Assembly (NCBI RefSeq): GCF_001411805.1
Contig: NZ_CP007213.1
Coordinates: 2,108,001 to 2,172,000 of the forward strand
Length of the DNA stretch: 64,000 bases
Direction: 5' to 3'
DNA from: Burkholderia plantarii
Lineage (GTDB): Bacteria > Pseudomonadota > Gammaproteobacteria > Burkholderiales > Burkholderiaceae
The notes under the pieces are model-generated. The model saw only the letters and a list, made by a program, of their open reading frames with translations, was not told the DNA's origin and searched no databases. A program made the translations under genes and the position numbers. Below are positions 44,071 through 54,000 of this stretch, one piece after another (within the stretch, counting starts at the first letter, position 1; every line of letters starts with the position of its first letter).

Positions 44071-45108
44071 ATGACTCTCCTTCCCGCCGCCGCGTTCGCC
44101 TCGCTCGCCGCGTTCGACGCGGCCGATCCCGCCGCGGCGCCGCTGCTGGCCCGCGCGGCCGACGCCGATCCGGCCGTGCGCCGCATCGCGCTGCTCGAAC
44201 TCGCCGATCTCGAGGACCCGGCGCTGGTGCCGGTGTTCGTCGCGCTGCTGGCCGCCGATCCGGCCGCCGAGGTGCGCCGCGAGGCGGCGCTCGCGCTGGC
44301 CGCGTGGGAGCAGCCCGACGCCGTCGACGCGCTGTGCGCGGCACTGCTCGACACCGGCCCCGGCGTGCGCGAGGCGGCCGCGCAAAGCCTGTCCGAACTG
44401 AAGGATCCGGCCTCGGGCGACACGCTGCGGCGCCGGGCCGGCCACCATGACCCGTTCGCCGCGCGCGCGGTGCTGCGCGGCCTGCGCGAGCTGCGCCACC
44501 CGGACGCCTACGCGCCCGCGCTGGCCGCGCTCGATACCGCCGATGCCGAACTGCGGCTCGAGGCGATCGCCGTGCTCGGCTGGCTCAAGGAGCGGCGCGC
44601 GCTGCCGCGTCTGGCCGCGCTGGCGGTGGGCGATCCGCATCCGGCACTGCGCCGCGCGGCGGCCGGCGCGCTCGGCTTCGTCCCCGAGGACGAAGCGGAC
44701 GATTCGGATGAAGTGGACCAAGCCGTCGCCGCCGCCCTGCTGGCCGCGTTGGCGGACGACGCATGGCAGGTGCGCGAGGAAGCGGCCACCACGCTCGGCA
44801 AGCGGCGCGAAATCCGGGCCGTCGAAGCCCTGACGGCGGCGCTCGATGATGCCTACTGGCAGGTACGATTGCGTGCGACGCGCGCGCTGGGCCGCATCGG
44901 CGCGCGCGCGGCCACGCCGGCCGTGGCCGCGCTGCTCGCGCATCCCGTCAGCAACCTGCGCCGGGAAGCGGCGCTCGCGCTCGGCGAGCTGCGCGACCCG
45001 GCCGCGCTCGACGCGCTGCACGCCGCACACCAGGATGCCGATCCGGAAGTCCGCAAGGCGGTGCGGATCGCGCTTCAGCAGATCGAACAGGCCGAAGCGC
45101 GCGAATAG
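44071..45108 (+). CDS. HEAT/PBS-lyase-repeat protein
   Basis: This 345-aa protein consists almost wholly of HEAT-like helical repeats of about 30 residues. Each unit resembles DADPAVRRIALLELADLEDPALVPVFVALLA or DDAYWQVRLRATRALGRIGARAATPAVAALL; about ten can be traced. An acidic insert (EDEADDSDEVDQ) lies near residue 210. There is no signal peptide. Such proteins serve as scaffolds or in cofactor-lyase functions. It lies 224 bases after the ferredoxin gene on the same strand. I infer a partner or assembly factor of the flavoprotein-ferredoxin pair, which I believe recurs with such proteins in other genomes. Confidence 0.82.
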   Translation: MTLLPAAAFASLAAFDAADPAAAPLLARAADADPAVRRIALLELADLEDPALVPVFVALLAADPAAEVRREAALALAAWEQPDAVDALCAALLDTGPGVREAAAQSLSELKDPASGDTLRRRAGHHDPFAARAVLRGLRELRHPDAYAPALAALDTADAELRLEAIAVLGWLKERRALPRLAALAVGDPHPALRRAAAGALGFVPEDEADDSDEVDQAVAAALLAALADDAWQVREEAATTLGKRREIRAVEALTAALDDAYWQVRLRATRALGRIGARAATPAVAALLAHPVSNLRREAALALGELRDPAALDALHAAHQDADPEVRKAVRIALQQIEQAEARE

Positions 45109-45118
45109 TGCGCTTCGG
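45092..45118. terminator. Hairpin between convergent HEAT and efflux genes
   Basis: CCGAAGCGC (45092-45100) and GCGCTTCGG (45110-45118) form a 9-bp stem with a 9-base loop that contains the HEAT-gene stop codon. The efflux operon ends 19 bases further on. It has no T-tract. It is probably a bidirectional terminator, like the hairpins at 8679 and 59190. Confidence 0.55.
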
Positions 45119-45136
45119 TCCGTGCCGCGGAAGCTC

Positions 45137-46813
45137 TCACGCCTCCTGCTCCCGCCCGGCCGTCGCCGGCATCGCGGCCCCGGCCGGCGCGGCACGCGGC
45201 GGCTCGACCGTGGCCGCCGGCGCCGGCGCCGCCACCGGCCGCTTGCCGCGCAGCGCGAACGCCGCCGCGGTACACCCGAGCATCGCGATCCCGGCAAGCA
45301 GGAACGTGTCGCTGTAGGCCATCAGCAGCGCCTCGCGCATCACGCGCTGGTTGATCAGCGCGAGCGCCGTCTGGTGGGGGCCGCCGAACGCGCTGCCCGG
45401 CAGCGCGTCGGCGAGCGGCGCGTGCAGCCGCGAGAGCAGCCGCGTGAGCACCGCCATGCGCTGCTGGAACGCCTCCGAGAACGGCGTGACGGCCTCGCCG
45501 ATGCGCATCGCGTGCAGCTTCTGGCGCTCCACCACGATCTGGCTCGCCACCGCGATGCCGATCGCGCCGCCGACGTTGCGGACCATGTTGAACACGCCCG
45601 AGGCCGAGCCGAGCTGCGCCTTCTCGATGCCGTCCACCGCCATCACCGACAGCGCGATCACCACCAGCGACTGGCCGATGCCGCGCACGATCAGCGACGG
45701 CACGATCACGTTCCAGGCCGCGTCGGCGTCGAGATGGATGTTCATCAGGCAGCCGGCCGCCACCAGCAGGAAGCCGAGCACGATGGTGGTGCGCGCCCCG
45801 ACGCGCCGCATCATCGGCGGCGTCAGGAACGACATCACGAACTGCACGAGCCCGTACGGAATCATCGACAGGCCGATCTGCCGCGCACTGTAGCCGTGCA
45901 GCTCGGCGAAATAGTTCGGCACCAGGAACACCACGCCGAACACCACCGCGCCGAACAGGAAATACATCAGGCTGGCGATGCCGAAGTTGTAGCGGCCGAG
46001 CAGCCCGAGGTTGATGAACGGGTCGGCGCGGCGCAGCTCGATCACGACGAACCCGACCAGCCCGATCGCGGCCACCAGCGACAGCTGCACGATCATGTCG
46101 GAGGCGAACCAGTCCTTGCGCCCGCCCTCCTCGAGCACGATCTGCAGCGCGCTCAGGCCGATCGCCATGGTGGCGATGCCGGCCCAGTCGGCCTGCTTCA
46201 GCTTCTCCAGCTGCATCGGCACCGGCCTGATGGCCCAGCTGATCGCGCCGATCAGCGCGAGCGCGGGCGGGATCTGCAGGTAGAAGATCCAGTTCCACGA
46301 ATACATGTCGGTCAGGTAGCCGCCCATCGACGGCCCGGCCGCCTGCGCGACGTTGTTGGCGACGGCGAACAGCGCCATGCCGAGCGGATGCCGCGACGGC
46401 GGCAGCTCGGTGACGATCAGCTGGAACGACAGCGGGATCAGCACGCCGCCGAACGCGCCCTGCAGCGCGCGCGAGGCGATCATGGTGGAGATGGTGGGCG
46501 CGAACGAACAGGTCAGCGAAAACAGCAGGAACCCGCTGGTGCCCACCAGCAGCACGCGGCGCGCCGAGAACACCTTGACCAGCCAGCCGGTGAGCGGGAT
46601 CACCACGATCTCGGCCACCAGATAGGCGGTGGTGATCCACGAGCCCTCCTCGAAGCTCGCGCCGAGCGAGCCGCGAATGTCGGGCAGCGCCGCGTTCGTG
46701 ACGTGGACGTTCATGCCGGCCATGAAGCAGCCGAACACGCCGCCGAGCACCGCCACCCAGGCGCGCAGCGAGACGGTTTCGTCGTGCGCGGCCGGCGCCG
46801 CGGCAGCCGTCAC
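45137..46813 (-). CDS. MFS drug efflux transporter, DHA2/EmrB type
   Basis: This 558-aa 14-segment MFS exporter is of the EmrB/QacA group. It has the early segment GCFMAGMNVHVTNAALPDIRGSLGASFEEGSWITTAYLVAEIVVIPLTGWLVKVF, and the DHA2 motif-C-like AANVAQAAGPSMGGYLTD (here VANNVAQAAGPSMGG). The start is GTG at 46813, which overlaps the stop of the membrane-fusion gene (GTGA). With the membrane-fusion and outer-membrane genes upstream it forms a tripartite pump. The neighbouring ham cluster raises the possibility that it exports a related compound or gives self-protection, but this is only positional. Confidence 0.9.
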   Translation of the reverse strand: MTAAAAPAAHDETVSLRAWVAVLGGVFGCFMAGMNVHVTNAALPDIRGSLGASFEEGSWITTAYLVAEIVVIPLTGWLVKVFSARRVLLVGTSGFLLFSLTCSFAPTISTMIASRALQGAFGGVLIPLSFQLIVTELPPSRHPLGMALFAVANNVAQAAGPSMGGYLTDMYSWNWIFYLQIPPALALIGAISWAIRPVPMQLEKLKQADWAGIATMAIGLSALQIVLEEGGRKDWFASDMIVQLSLVAAIGLVGFVVIELRRADPFINLGLLGRYNFGIASLMYFLFGAVVFGVVFLVPNYFAELHGYSARQIGLSMIPYGLVQFVMSFLTPPMMRRVGARTTIVLGFLLVAAGCLMNIHLDADAAWNVIVPSLIVRGIGQSLVVIALSVMAVDGIEKAQLGSASGVFNMVRNVGGAIGIAVASQIVVERQKLHAMRIGEAVTPFSEAFQQRMAVLTRLLSRLHAPLADALPGSAFGGPHQTALALINQRVMREALLMAYSDTFLLAGIAMLGCTAAAFALRGKRPVAAPAPAATVEPPRAAPAGAAMPATAGREQEA

Positions 46814-47928
46814 GAGCCGGCTCCCTGGCGCGGATGCGTGTCGACGCGCGCGATCACCGACATGCCGGGCCGCAGCACGACGTCGGCCGGCGTCGCGTCG
46901 AGCCGGATCTTCACCGGCAGGCGCTGCACGATCTTCGTGAAGTTGCCGGTCGCGTTGTCGGGCGGCAGCAGCGCGAACTCGGCGCCGGAGCCCGGCGACA
47001 GGCCGAGCACGCGGCCATGCAGCGTATGGCTCGAATAGGTGTCGACGTCGATCTCGACGGGCTGGCCGTCGCGCATCGCCCCGAGCTGGGTCTCCTTGAA
47101 GTTCGCCACCACGTAGACGTCGTCGAGCGGCACCACGGCCAGCAGCGGCAGCCCCGCCTCCACGTACTGGCCGGCGCGCACCGAGCGCTGCCCGACCGAG
47201 CCGTCGCGCGTGGCGCGGATCACCGTGTGCTCGAGATCGAGGCCGGCCAGCTCGAGCTTCGCGCGGGCGGCCTCGACGCGCGCGCGCGCCTGGCCGATCA
47301 CCGCCGTGCTCTGCTCACGGCGCCGGCGCAGCACGGTCTCCTGGTCGGTCTGCGCCTGCAGCGCCGCGCCCGCGCGCGCCAGCTGCGCGCGCGCCGTCAT
47401 CGCCTCGGCATGGGCCTGCTCCCAGCGCTGGTCGCTGGCGGCCGATTCGGCCAGCAGCGCCTTGTAGCGCGCGGCGTCGGTGTCGCGCCGGGTGGCCTCG
47501 ACGCGCGCGGCGTCCACGTCGGCGCGCGCCTGCGCGATCACGCTGTGCTGCTGGCCGACCTGCGCGTCGAGCGTCGCGGCCGCGGCCTGCTCGGCCGCGA
47601 GCGTCGCCTCGGCGGCATCCACCGCGGCCTGCGCGTCGGCCACCTTCGCGCGGTAGTCGCGGTCGTCGAGCCGCACCAGCACGTCGCCGCGATGCACCGG
47701 CTGGTCGTCGTCCACCGCCACCCGCGTCACGTAACCCGACACGCGCGGGCTGACCGTCACGATGTCGGCACGCACGTAGGCGTCGTCGGTGCTCTGGATG
47801 AAGCGGCCCACCGTCCACCAGCGCCAGCCGAACAGGGCCAGCGCGACGACGCCGATCACGGCGCCGGCGACGATCCAGTGGCGCTTCGTGAGTCGGGCGG
47901 TTTTCTCGGGTACGGCGGTCGTGCTCAT
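46810..47928 (-). CDS. Membrane fusion protein, EmrA/HlyD type
   Basis: This 372-aa periplasmic adaptor has an N-terminal membrane anchor (HWIVAGAVIGVVALALFGW). A lipoyl/barrel-sandwich half-motif follows (STDDAYVRADIVTVSPRVSGYVTRVAVDDDQPVHRGDVLVRLD). A long Ala-rich coiled coil spans about residues 85-215, and the second half-motif and beta-barrel follow (IRATRDGSVGQRSVRAGQYVEAGLPLLAVVPLDDVYVVANFKETQL). This is the EmrA pattern. It bridges the EmrB-type exporter and the outer-membrane protein encoded on either side. Confidence 0.9.
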   Translation of the reverse strand: MSTTAVPEKTARLTKRHWIVAGAVIGVVALALFGWRWWTVGRFIQSTDDAYVRADIVTVSPRVSGYVTRVAVDDDQPVHRGDVLVRLDDRDYRAKVADAQAAVDAAEATLAAEQAAAATLDAQVGQQHSVIAQARADVDAARVEATRRDTDAARYKALLAESAASDQRWEQAHAEAMTARAQLARAGAALQAQTDQETVLRRRREQSTAVIGQARARVEAARAKLELAGLDLEHTVIRATRDGSVGQRSVRAGQYVEAGLPLLAVVPLDDVYVVANFKETQLGAMRDGQPVEIDVDTYSSHTLHGRVLGLSPGSGAEFALLPPDNATGNFTKIVQRLPVKIRLDATPADVVLRPGMSVIARVDTHPRQGAGS

Positions 47929-47988
47929 GATCGGAGTCGGGATGAAGGGGTTGGAGACGAAATGCCGGAATGCCGGCGCGGGATCCGG

Positions 47989-49485
47989 CTACTGCTGCCA
48001 GCCGCCGCCCAGCGCCTTGAAGACGGCCACCTGGTCCAGCGCCACCTGCTGGGTCGAGACGGCCAGCGCCGAATCGGCCGCCACCAGGCTGCGCTGCGCG
48101 TCGAGCACGCCGAGGAAATCGAGCGCGCCGGCCTTGTAGTTCGCCTCGGCGAGCCGGTAGGCGCGCGCGTGCTCGCCGCGCGCCGTCTCGATCGCGGTGT
48201 GCTGGCGCCAGGCGGCGCCGTACAGCGTCAGCGCCTGCTCGGTCTCCTTCAGCGCGCGCAGCACCTGCGCATCGAACGAGGCGCGCGCGGCCGCGTCGTC
48301 CGCATGCGCCTGGGCGAGCTGGGCGCGGTTGGCCGCGAGGTTCGGGAAATGCCAGGTGATGAGCGGGCCGACGCCCCACGCGATCGCGTACTTGTTGCCG
48401 AGCGTGGACGGGTCGCCCGTGGTCGAGAGCCAGTTCACCGAGCCGCCGAGCTGGATCGACGGATAGAGATCGGCGGTGGCCACGCCGATCCGCGCGTTGG
48501 CGGCGGCCAGCCGGCGCTCGCTCTCGCGCACGTCGGGGCGGCGCCGCAGCAGCGCGGCGCCGTCGCCGACCGGGAACGGCCGGGCCAGCACCGGGGTGGC
48601 GTGGCAGGCCGCGGCGGCGGCCGGGATCTGGTCGGGCGGGCGGCCGGTCAGCACCGCGAGTTCGTAGAGCGCGGCGCGGCGCGCGCCGGCCAGCGCCGGC
48701 AGCGCGGTGCGCGTGTCGTCGGCGAACGCGCGCGAGCGCGCCACCTCCAGGTCCGAGACGAGGCCGTGGGTGCGCTGCTTGCCGGTCAGCGCGGCCAGCC
48801 GGTCGGCGATGTCGATCGAGCGCTCGGCCACGTCGATCCGCTCGCCGTAGGCGCAGGCCCGCACGTAGGCGGCGGTGGTCTCGCTCGCCACCTCCACGCG
48901 CATCGCGTCGGAGGCGGCCTGCATCGCCTGGGCGTCGGCGCGCGCGGCATCGACGAGGTGGCGCACGCGCCCCCACAGGTCGACTTCCCACGAGAACGCG
49001 AACGACGGCGCGAAACCCCAGCGCGTCGGGGCGCGGGTGCCGTCGGCGGCGGCCTCGATCTGGTCGGCGTCGTGCTTGCCGTAGTCGACGCCGAAGCCGG
49101 CTTGCGTATCCGGCAGCCGCGCGGCGCCGGCCTCGTCGAGCACGGCGCGCGCGCGCTGGACGCGCGCCGCCGCCACCGCCAGGTCGCGGTTGCCGGCCAG
49201 CGCGTCGCTCACCAGCGCGTCGAGCGCGGAATCGTCGTAGAGCCGCCACCATTGGTCGGGAAGGTCGCCGCCGCTCGTCACGCGCGCCTCGCCGGCGGCA
49301 TCGAACGGCGCGCCGCGGGCCGCGTCGGGCGCGGGCGGCCGGTACGGCTCGCCGACCGAGCAGCCGGCCAGCAGCGCCGCCGCGAACAGCAGGCCGGCCG
49401 CGCCGGCGACGGTGGCAGGCCGCGGCCGGCGCGGCACGGCGCGCGACAAGGCGGAAGCGAGGGACGAAACGGACGGGTCGCGCAT
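47989..49485 (-). CDS. Outer-membrane efflux lipoprotein, NodT/OprM family
   Basis: This TolC-like outer-membrane factor of about 498 aa has a lipoprotein signal (AGAAGLLFAAALLAGCSVG). The two repeats of the RND-type OMF family are seen, with DQWWRLYDDSALDALVSDALAGNRDLAVAAARVQRARAVLDEAGAARLP and RRRPDVRESERRLAAANARIGVATADLYPSIQLGGS. ATG 49485 begins just before the signal; no strong ribosome binding site is seen. It is the first gene of the three-gene efflux operon and is divergent from an AraC regulator. Confidence 0.9.
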   Translation of the reverse strand: MRDPSVSSLASALSRAVPRRPRPATVAGAAGLLFAAALLAGCSVGEPYRPPAPDAARGAPFDAAGEARVTSGGDLPDQWWRLYDDSALDALVSDALAGNRDLAVAAARVQRARAVLDEAGAARLPDTQAGFGVDYGKHDADQIEAAADGTRAPTRWGFAPSFAFSWEVDLWGRVRHLVDAARADAQAMQAASDAMRVEVASETTAAYVRACAYGERIDVAERSIDIADRLAALTGKQRTHGLVSDLEVARSRAFADDTRTALPALAGARRAALYELAVLTGRPPDQIPAAAAACHATPVLARPFPVGDGAALLRRRPDVRESERRLAAANARIGVATADLYPSIQLGGSVNWLSTTGDPSTLGNKYAIAWGVGPLITWHFPNLAANRAQLAQAHADDAAARASFDAQVLRALKETEQALTLYGAAWRQHTAIETARGEHARAYRLAEANYKAGALDFLGVLDAQRSLVAADSALAVSTQQVALDQVAVFKALGGGWQQ

Positions 49486-49540
49486 CGGAGATCGGGAAAG
49501 AGGCTCGGGCAAGCGGCGGATCGAATCAAACGGTGGACTT

Positions 49541-50380
49541 ATGGTAATTTCGGCACCAATGGTTGGTCTCGCGCGCATCGCGCATTCGTCGTCGAGAAAA
49601 GGACAATTGGACAACTTCTTCGCCGCCCTCGAACGCCTCGACCTGGACAAGCAGATCGCCGCGTTCGCGTCGGACTCGCCGGACGGCGTCGCCTACCCGC
49701 CGCACACGCACCGCCACAACCAGTTGATCCACGCGATCTCGGGCGTGACCATCGTGCATGCCGAAGCGGGCAGCTGGGTGGTGCCGACCGGCCGCGCGGT
49801 GTGGGTGCCGGGCGGCATCGAGCACGAGATCCGCACCGCCGGCGGGGTGCAGCTGCGCACCGTGTTCGTCGGCCCCGAGGTCCGGCCGGGCCTGCCGCGC
49901 GAATGCCGCGTGATCGGCGTCGGCACGCTGCTGCGCGAGTTGATCGTGACCGCCTGCGGGCTACCCGCCGACTACGACCTGACGCGCCGCAGCGGGCGCG
50001 TGCTCGCGCTGATCCTCGACGAGATCGAGATCGCGCCGCCGCTCTCGCTGCACGTGCCGATGCCGCACCAGCCGGTGCTCGCGCGGCTCTGCACGCGGCT
50101 GCTCAACGATCCGTCCTCGACCGTCGCGCTGCCGGACTGGGCCGCCGACGCGCGCATGAACGAGCGCACCTTCGCGCGCCTGTTCAAGCGCGAGACCGGC
50201 ATGACGCACGGCGCCTGGTGCCGCCACGCGCGGCTGCTGCTGAGCCTGCCGCGGCTGGCCGCCGGCACCTCGATCCTCGAACTCGCGCTCGAGCACGGCT
50301 ACGACAGCCCGAGCGCGTTCTCGGCGATGTTCCGCCGCGCGCTGGGCGTGCCGCCGAGCGAGTATTTCGAGCGGCGCTGA
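49541..50380 (+). CDS. AraC-family regulator with cupin domain, divergent from the efflux operon
   Basis: This regulator has an N-terminal cupin domain with metal-type histidines in YPPHTHRHNQLIHAISGVTIVHAEAGSWVVPTGRAVWVPGGIEHEI. A C-terminal AraC domain follows (WAADARMNERTFARLFKRETGMTHGAWCRHARLLLSLPRLAAGTSILELALEHGYDSPSAFSAMFRRALGVPPSEYF). The start is uncertain: ATG 49541, ATG 49559 and TTG 49607 (preceded by AAAAGGA) are all in frame. Divergent placement from the OMF-EmrA-EmrB operon suggests that it controls the pump. An inverted repeat at 49555-49567 would lie inside the gene if the first ATG is used. Confidence 0.83.
   Translation: MVISAPMVGLARIAHSSSRKGQLDNFFAALERLDLDKQIAAFASDSPDGVAYPPHTHRHNQLIHAISGVTIVHAEAGSWVVPTGRAVWVPGGIEHEIRTAGGVQLRTVFVGPEVRPGLPRECRVIGVGTLLRELIVTACGLPADYDLTRRSGRVLALILDEIEIAPPLSLHVPMPHQPVLARLCTRLLNDPSSTVALPDWAADARMNERTFARLFKRETGMTHGAWCRHARLLLSLPRLAAGTSILELALEHGYDSPSAFSAMFRRALGVPPSEYFERR
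49555..49567. promoter_or_regulatory. Inverted repeat ACCAA-TGG-TTGGT between divergent efflux and AraC genes
   Basis: The 5-3-5 inverted repeat lies 70 bases from the OMF start and 40 bases before the TTG candidate start of the AraC gene. It could be an operator for the divergent pair if the AraC protein starts at TTG 49607. Confidence 0.35.
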
Positions 50381-50500
50381 GCGCGCCGGGCCGCCGGGCC
50401 GCCATCTGTCCGTTCCGCGACGATCGCGCGGCGCGGCGCGCGCGAAACACACGAAGCCGACCGAAAGCACGCAGCCCGCCCGGCGCGCCGGGCGCCACCA

Positions 50501-50989
50501 TCACTGCGGCTTGAACAGCGCGCGCAGATTGGTCATCGCCATCTCGAGGAACCCCGTGACGAACGCGTTGAACTCGGGCTGGCGCGCCGCGCCGCCATGC
50601 GACGGCTCGCCGGCGATGTCCCAGGTCACGGTGCAGGCCCGCTCGCCGCGCGGCTCGACCCGCATCAGCGCCCACAGGTTGCCGATGTCGAACGAGGTGT
50701 GAATCAGGCTCCAGGTCATGACCATGGCCGCGTCGTCGTGGCTGTTGAGCTGCTCGACCACGAAGTTGCCGTCGACGAAGCGCTTGACGCGCAGCGCGCG
50801 CACGCCCTCGCCGATCATGTCGGTATGGTCGAGCCCGGTGATGAAGCGGGCGAAGCCGGCGAAGTCGCCGACCACGCGCCAGGCGTCGCGCGCGGGAACC
50901 TCGAGATCGGCGGTGCCCGACAGGATCGGCGTGTCGGGTGCGTAGACCAGGGTGGACGGTCGAACGTCCGGTGCAGTACGTTGCAGCAT
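50501..50989 (-). CDS. hamE: SRPBCC/polyketide-cyclase-like protein, HamE/MgoD/PvfD type
   Basis: This 162-aa protein has a START/Bet v1-like fold: DTPILSGTADLEVPARDAWRVVGDFAGFARFITGLDHTDMIGEGVRALRVKRF, with helix EFNAFVTGFLEMAMTNLRALFKP at the end. ATG 50989 is supported by AAGGAGG 7 bases upstream. It follows the NRPS gene by 55 bases as the last gene of the operon. In the related Pseudomonas mgo/pvf and Burkholderia ham operons a polyketide cyclase-like protein ends the core set and takes part in making the diazeniumdiolate or a derived product; its exact reaction is unclear to me. The symbol is assigned from gene order. Confidence 0.75.
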   Translation of the reverse strand: MLQRTAPDVRPSTLVYAPDTPILSGTADLEVPARDAWRVVGDFAGFARFITGLDHTDMIGEGVRALRVKRFVDGNFVVEQLNSHDDAAMVMTWSLIHTSFDIGNLWALMRVEPRGERACTVTWDIAGEPSHGGAARQPEFNAFVTGFLEMAMTNLRALFKPQ

Positions 50990-51044
50990 GATGCCTCCTT
51001 GAATGATGCGAACCATGAAAAACTCGGGGGGAATGGCGGACCGC

Positions 51045-54000
51045 CTACCAGGCGGGTTCGGGGTCGCGCCGCGCGGCGTCCTCGTGCGACGCGGCGGGCT
51101 CGGGCGGCGGCGGCAGGAACCCGCATTCGACGAGATAGCCGAAATGCGCGGCCAGCAGCCGTTCGTCCTTGTCCGGGTAGCTCACGCCGAGCCGGCGCAG
51201 CACGGCCCCGGTGCGCGCGTGGTCGATCACCGACATGTCGCCGATGTCGTCCTGCCGGTCGTCGAGATAGAACGCCACCACGTCGAACAGCGCGTTCGTT
51301 TCGTCGATCGACAGCAGCCGCTCGCGCCAGCTGTCCTGCGACTCGAATTCGAGCCGGTAGCCGCGCCCGGCCAGCGCGCGCAGGTAGCCGGCCCAGTCGA
51401 GCGGCGCCGGGTTGTGCAGATGGAACACGCGCTCGCTGCGCTCGGCGTCGAGCGTGCAGGCCACGATCGCGCGCGCGAGACAATCCACCGGGCTCAGGTC
51501 GAACTGGCCGCCCTCGCTCGCGAGCGGCGCATAACCGAGCTGGATCGAGCCCTTGAGCAGCAGCAGGATCCGGTTGCGGCCCGGCTGGCACAGGCCGCTT
51601 TGCGCATGGCCGGTGATGTTGCCGGGCCGCAGGATGGTGGTGTCGATGCCGCGCGCGGCGGCCTCGGCCACCAGATGCTCGGACACCCACTTCGTCAGGT
51701 TGTAGCCGTTGTTGACATAGGCGGGGCCGGTATCCGACGGGTTCGCCTCGGGCAGCCGGCCGGCCGCGTCGATCGCGCTCGCGGCCGACAGCGTCGAGAC
51801 GAAATGCAGCGACTTGCGACGCCCGAGGCAGCTAAGGCGCAGCAGTTCGAGCGTCGAGCCGACGTTCTCCGCGTGCAGGAACGGATAGTCGTAGACGTGG
51901 TTGACGTGCGCGCCGTTGTGATAGATCACGCCGACCTCGGCCGCGAGCTGGCGCCACGGCTCGTCGGCCAGGCCCAGGCGCGGCGCGCCGAGTTCGCCGC
52001 GCAGCACGCGCACGCGCGGATGCCCGCACAGGTGGCCGAGCCCGTTGACGAGCGCGGCCTCGTCGAGCCGGCGGCGCGCCGTGGCATCGTCCTCGCCGCG
52101 CACGATGCAGTAGACGGTCTGGCTGGTGCGGCTGACGAGTTCGCTCAGCAGGAAGGTACCGAGAAAGCCGTTCGCGCCCGTCAGCAGCAGCGCGCCCGGC
52201 CCCTCGCCCGCTGCCTGGTCGGCGGCGGGACGCACGTCGTCGGGTAGACGACGATCCTCGTGTACGCGCGGCGGGACGTTGGCGCCGCGCTGAAGCGTGT
52301 CGTCGGTCAACAGCGCGGCCAGCGCCGCCACCGTCGGCCGTTCCATGAAGCGGGCGAGCGCGGCGTTGCCGCCCAGCTCGCGCTTGACGGCCAGCATCAG
52401 GCGCGACACCAGCAGCGAATGGCCGCCCAGCTCGAAGAACGAATCGTCGCGGCCGATCTCGCCGGGCGCGAGTTCGAGCAGCGCCGCCCACATCGCGGCG
52501 AGCCGGATCTCGAGCGGGCCGCGCGGCGGCTCGTGCGCGTCGGCGCCGGCACGCGAGAGCGGCAGCCGCGCCAGCGCCGCGCGGTCGATCTTGCCGTTGG
52601 CGGTGGCCGGGAACACGTCGAGCGCCGTCACGTCGTAAGGCACCATGTAATCGGGCAGCGCGGCCGCGAGCGCGTCGCGCAGCGCCTCGGGCGTGGCGTT
52701 CGCGTCGACCGGCCTGGCCGCGAACAGCCGGATCCGCTTGCGCTCGTCGGCCACCACGGCGCACTGGCGATAAAGGCCCACCGCCAGCGCCGCGTTCTCG
52801 ATCTCGCCCGGCTCGACGCGAAAGCCGCGAATCTTCAGCTGCGTGTCGCGCCGGCCCACGTAGCGCAGCGTGCCGTCGGGCTCCCAGCAGGCGATGTCGC
52901 CGGTCCGGTACATCGTGGCCGCCGGCGTCTCGCCGAAGGGGTCGGCCACGAAGCGCTCGGCGCTGAGCGCCGGCTGCCCGAGATAGCCGAGCCCGACGCC
53001 GGCGCCGGCGATGCAGAGCTCGCCTTCCTCGCCGGTGCGGGCCGGGCGGTCGCCGGCCGCCAGCACGTAGCAGCGCGCGTTCGTGATCGGCAGGCCGATG
53101 CGGCGGTTGCTGTCGCCGGCGCGCAGCTCGCCGGTGGTCGCCAGCACCGTGCATTCGGTCGGGCCGTAGATGTTGTGCAGCCGCCGGCCGGCGCTCCAGC
53201 GCGCGATCGTGTCCGGATCGCAGACGTCGCCGCCCGTCACCAGATGCGCGAGCGAGGGCCATTCGCAGGACGGCAGCGCGGCCAGCAGCGCCGGCGGCAG
53301 GAACGCGTGGGTGATGCGCGTCTCGGCGACGAGCGCCGCGAGCGCGTCGAGCTCGCGGCGCTGCGATTCGGCCGGCACCACCAGCAGCGCGCCGGCCAGC
53401 CAGGTCGGGAACATGTCGAGCAGCGACGCGTCGAACGCCACCGTCGAGAACTGCAGCACGCGCGACGCCGCGTCGAGCGAGACGTAGTCGCGATACCAGT
53501 GGCAGAAATGCACGATGTTCCGATGCGAGAGCATCACGCCCTTCGGCACGCCGGTCGAGCCCGAGGTGTAGATCGCGACCGCGCAGCGCGCGGCGCGCCC
53601 GGCGTCGGCCTCGATCGGCCAGCGTGCGTCGTGGTTGCCTTCGTCGCCGTCGCCGTCGGCCTCGCTGTCGGCCTCGCTACCGGCGTCGTAGTGGATCAGC
53701 TCGATCCCGGCGCCGTCGAGCAGCGCGGGATCGAAGCCGGCATCGACGACGATCGCGTCCGCGCCCGATTCGCGCAGGATCGTGCGGGTGCGCTCGGCCG
53801 GAAACGCCGGGTCGAGCGGCACGCAGGTGGCCCCGCTGCCGAGCACGCCGACGAGCGCCGGATACAGCGCCACGCCCTTGTCGAGCCGCACCGCGACGAC
53901 GCGCGGCGGCTCGCGGCGCGCCGCGAGCCGCGTGGCGAGGCGCATGGCACGCGCCACCAGCGCGCGATAGGTCAGCACGCCGTCGGGCGCGACCAGCGCG

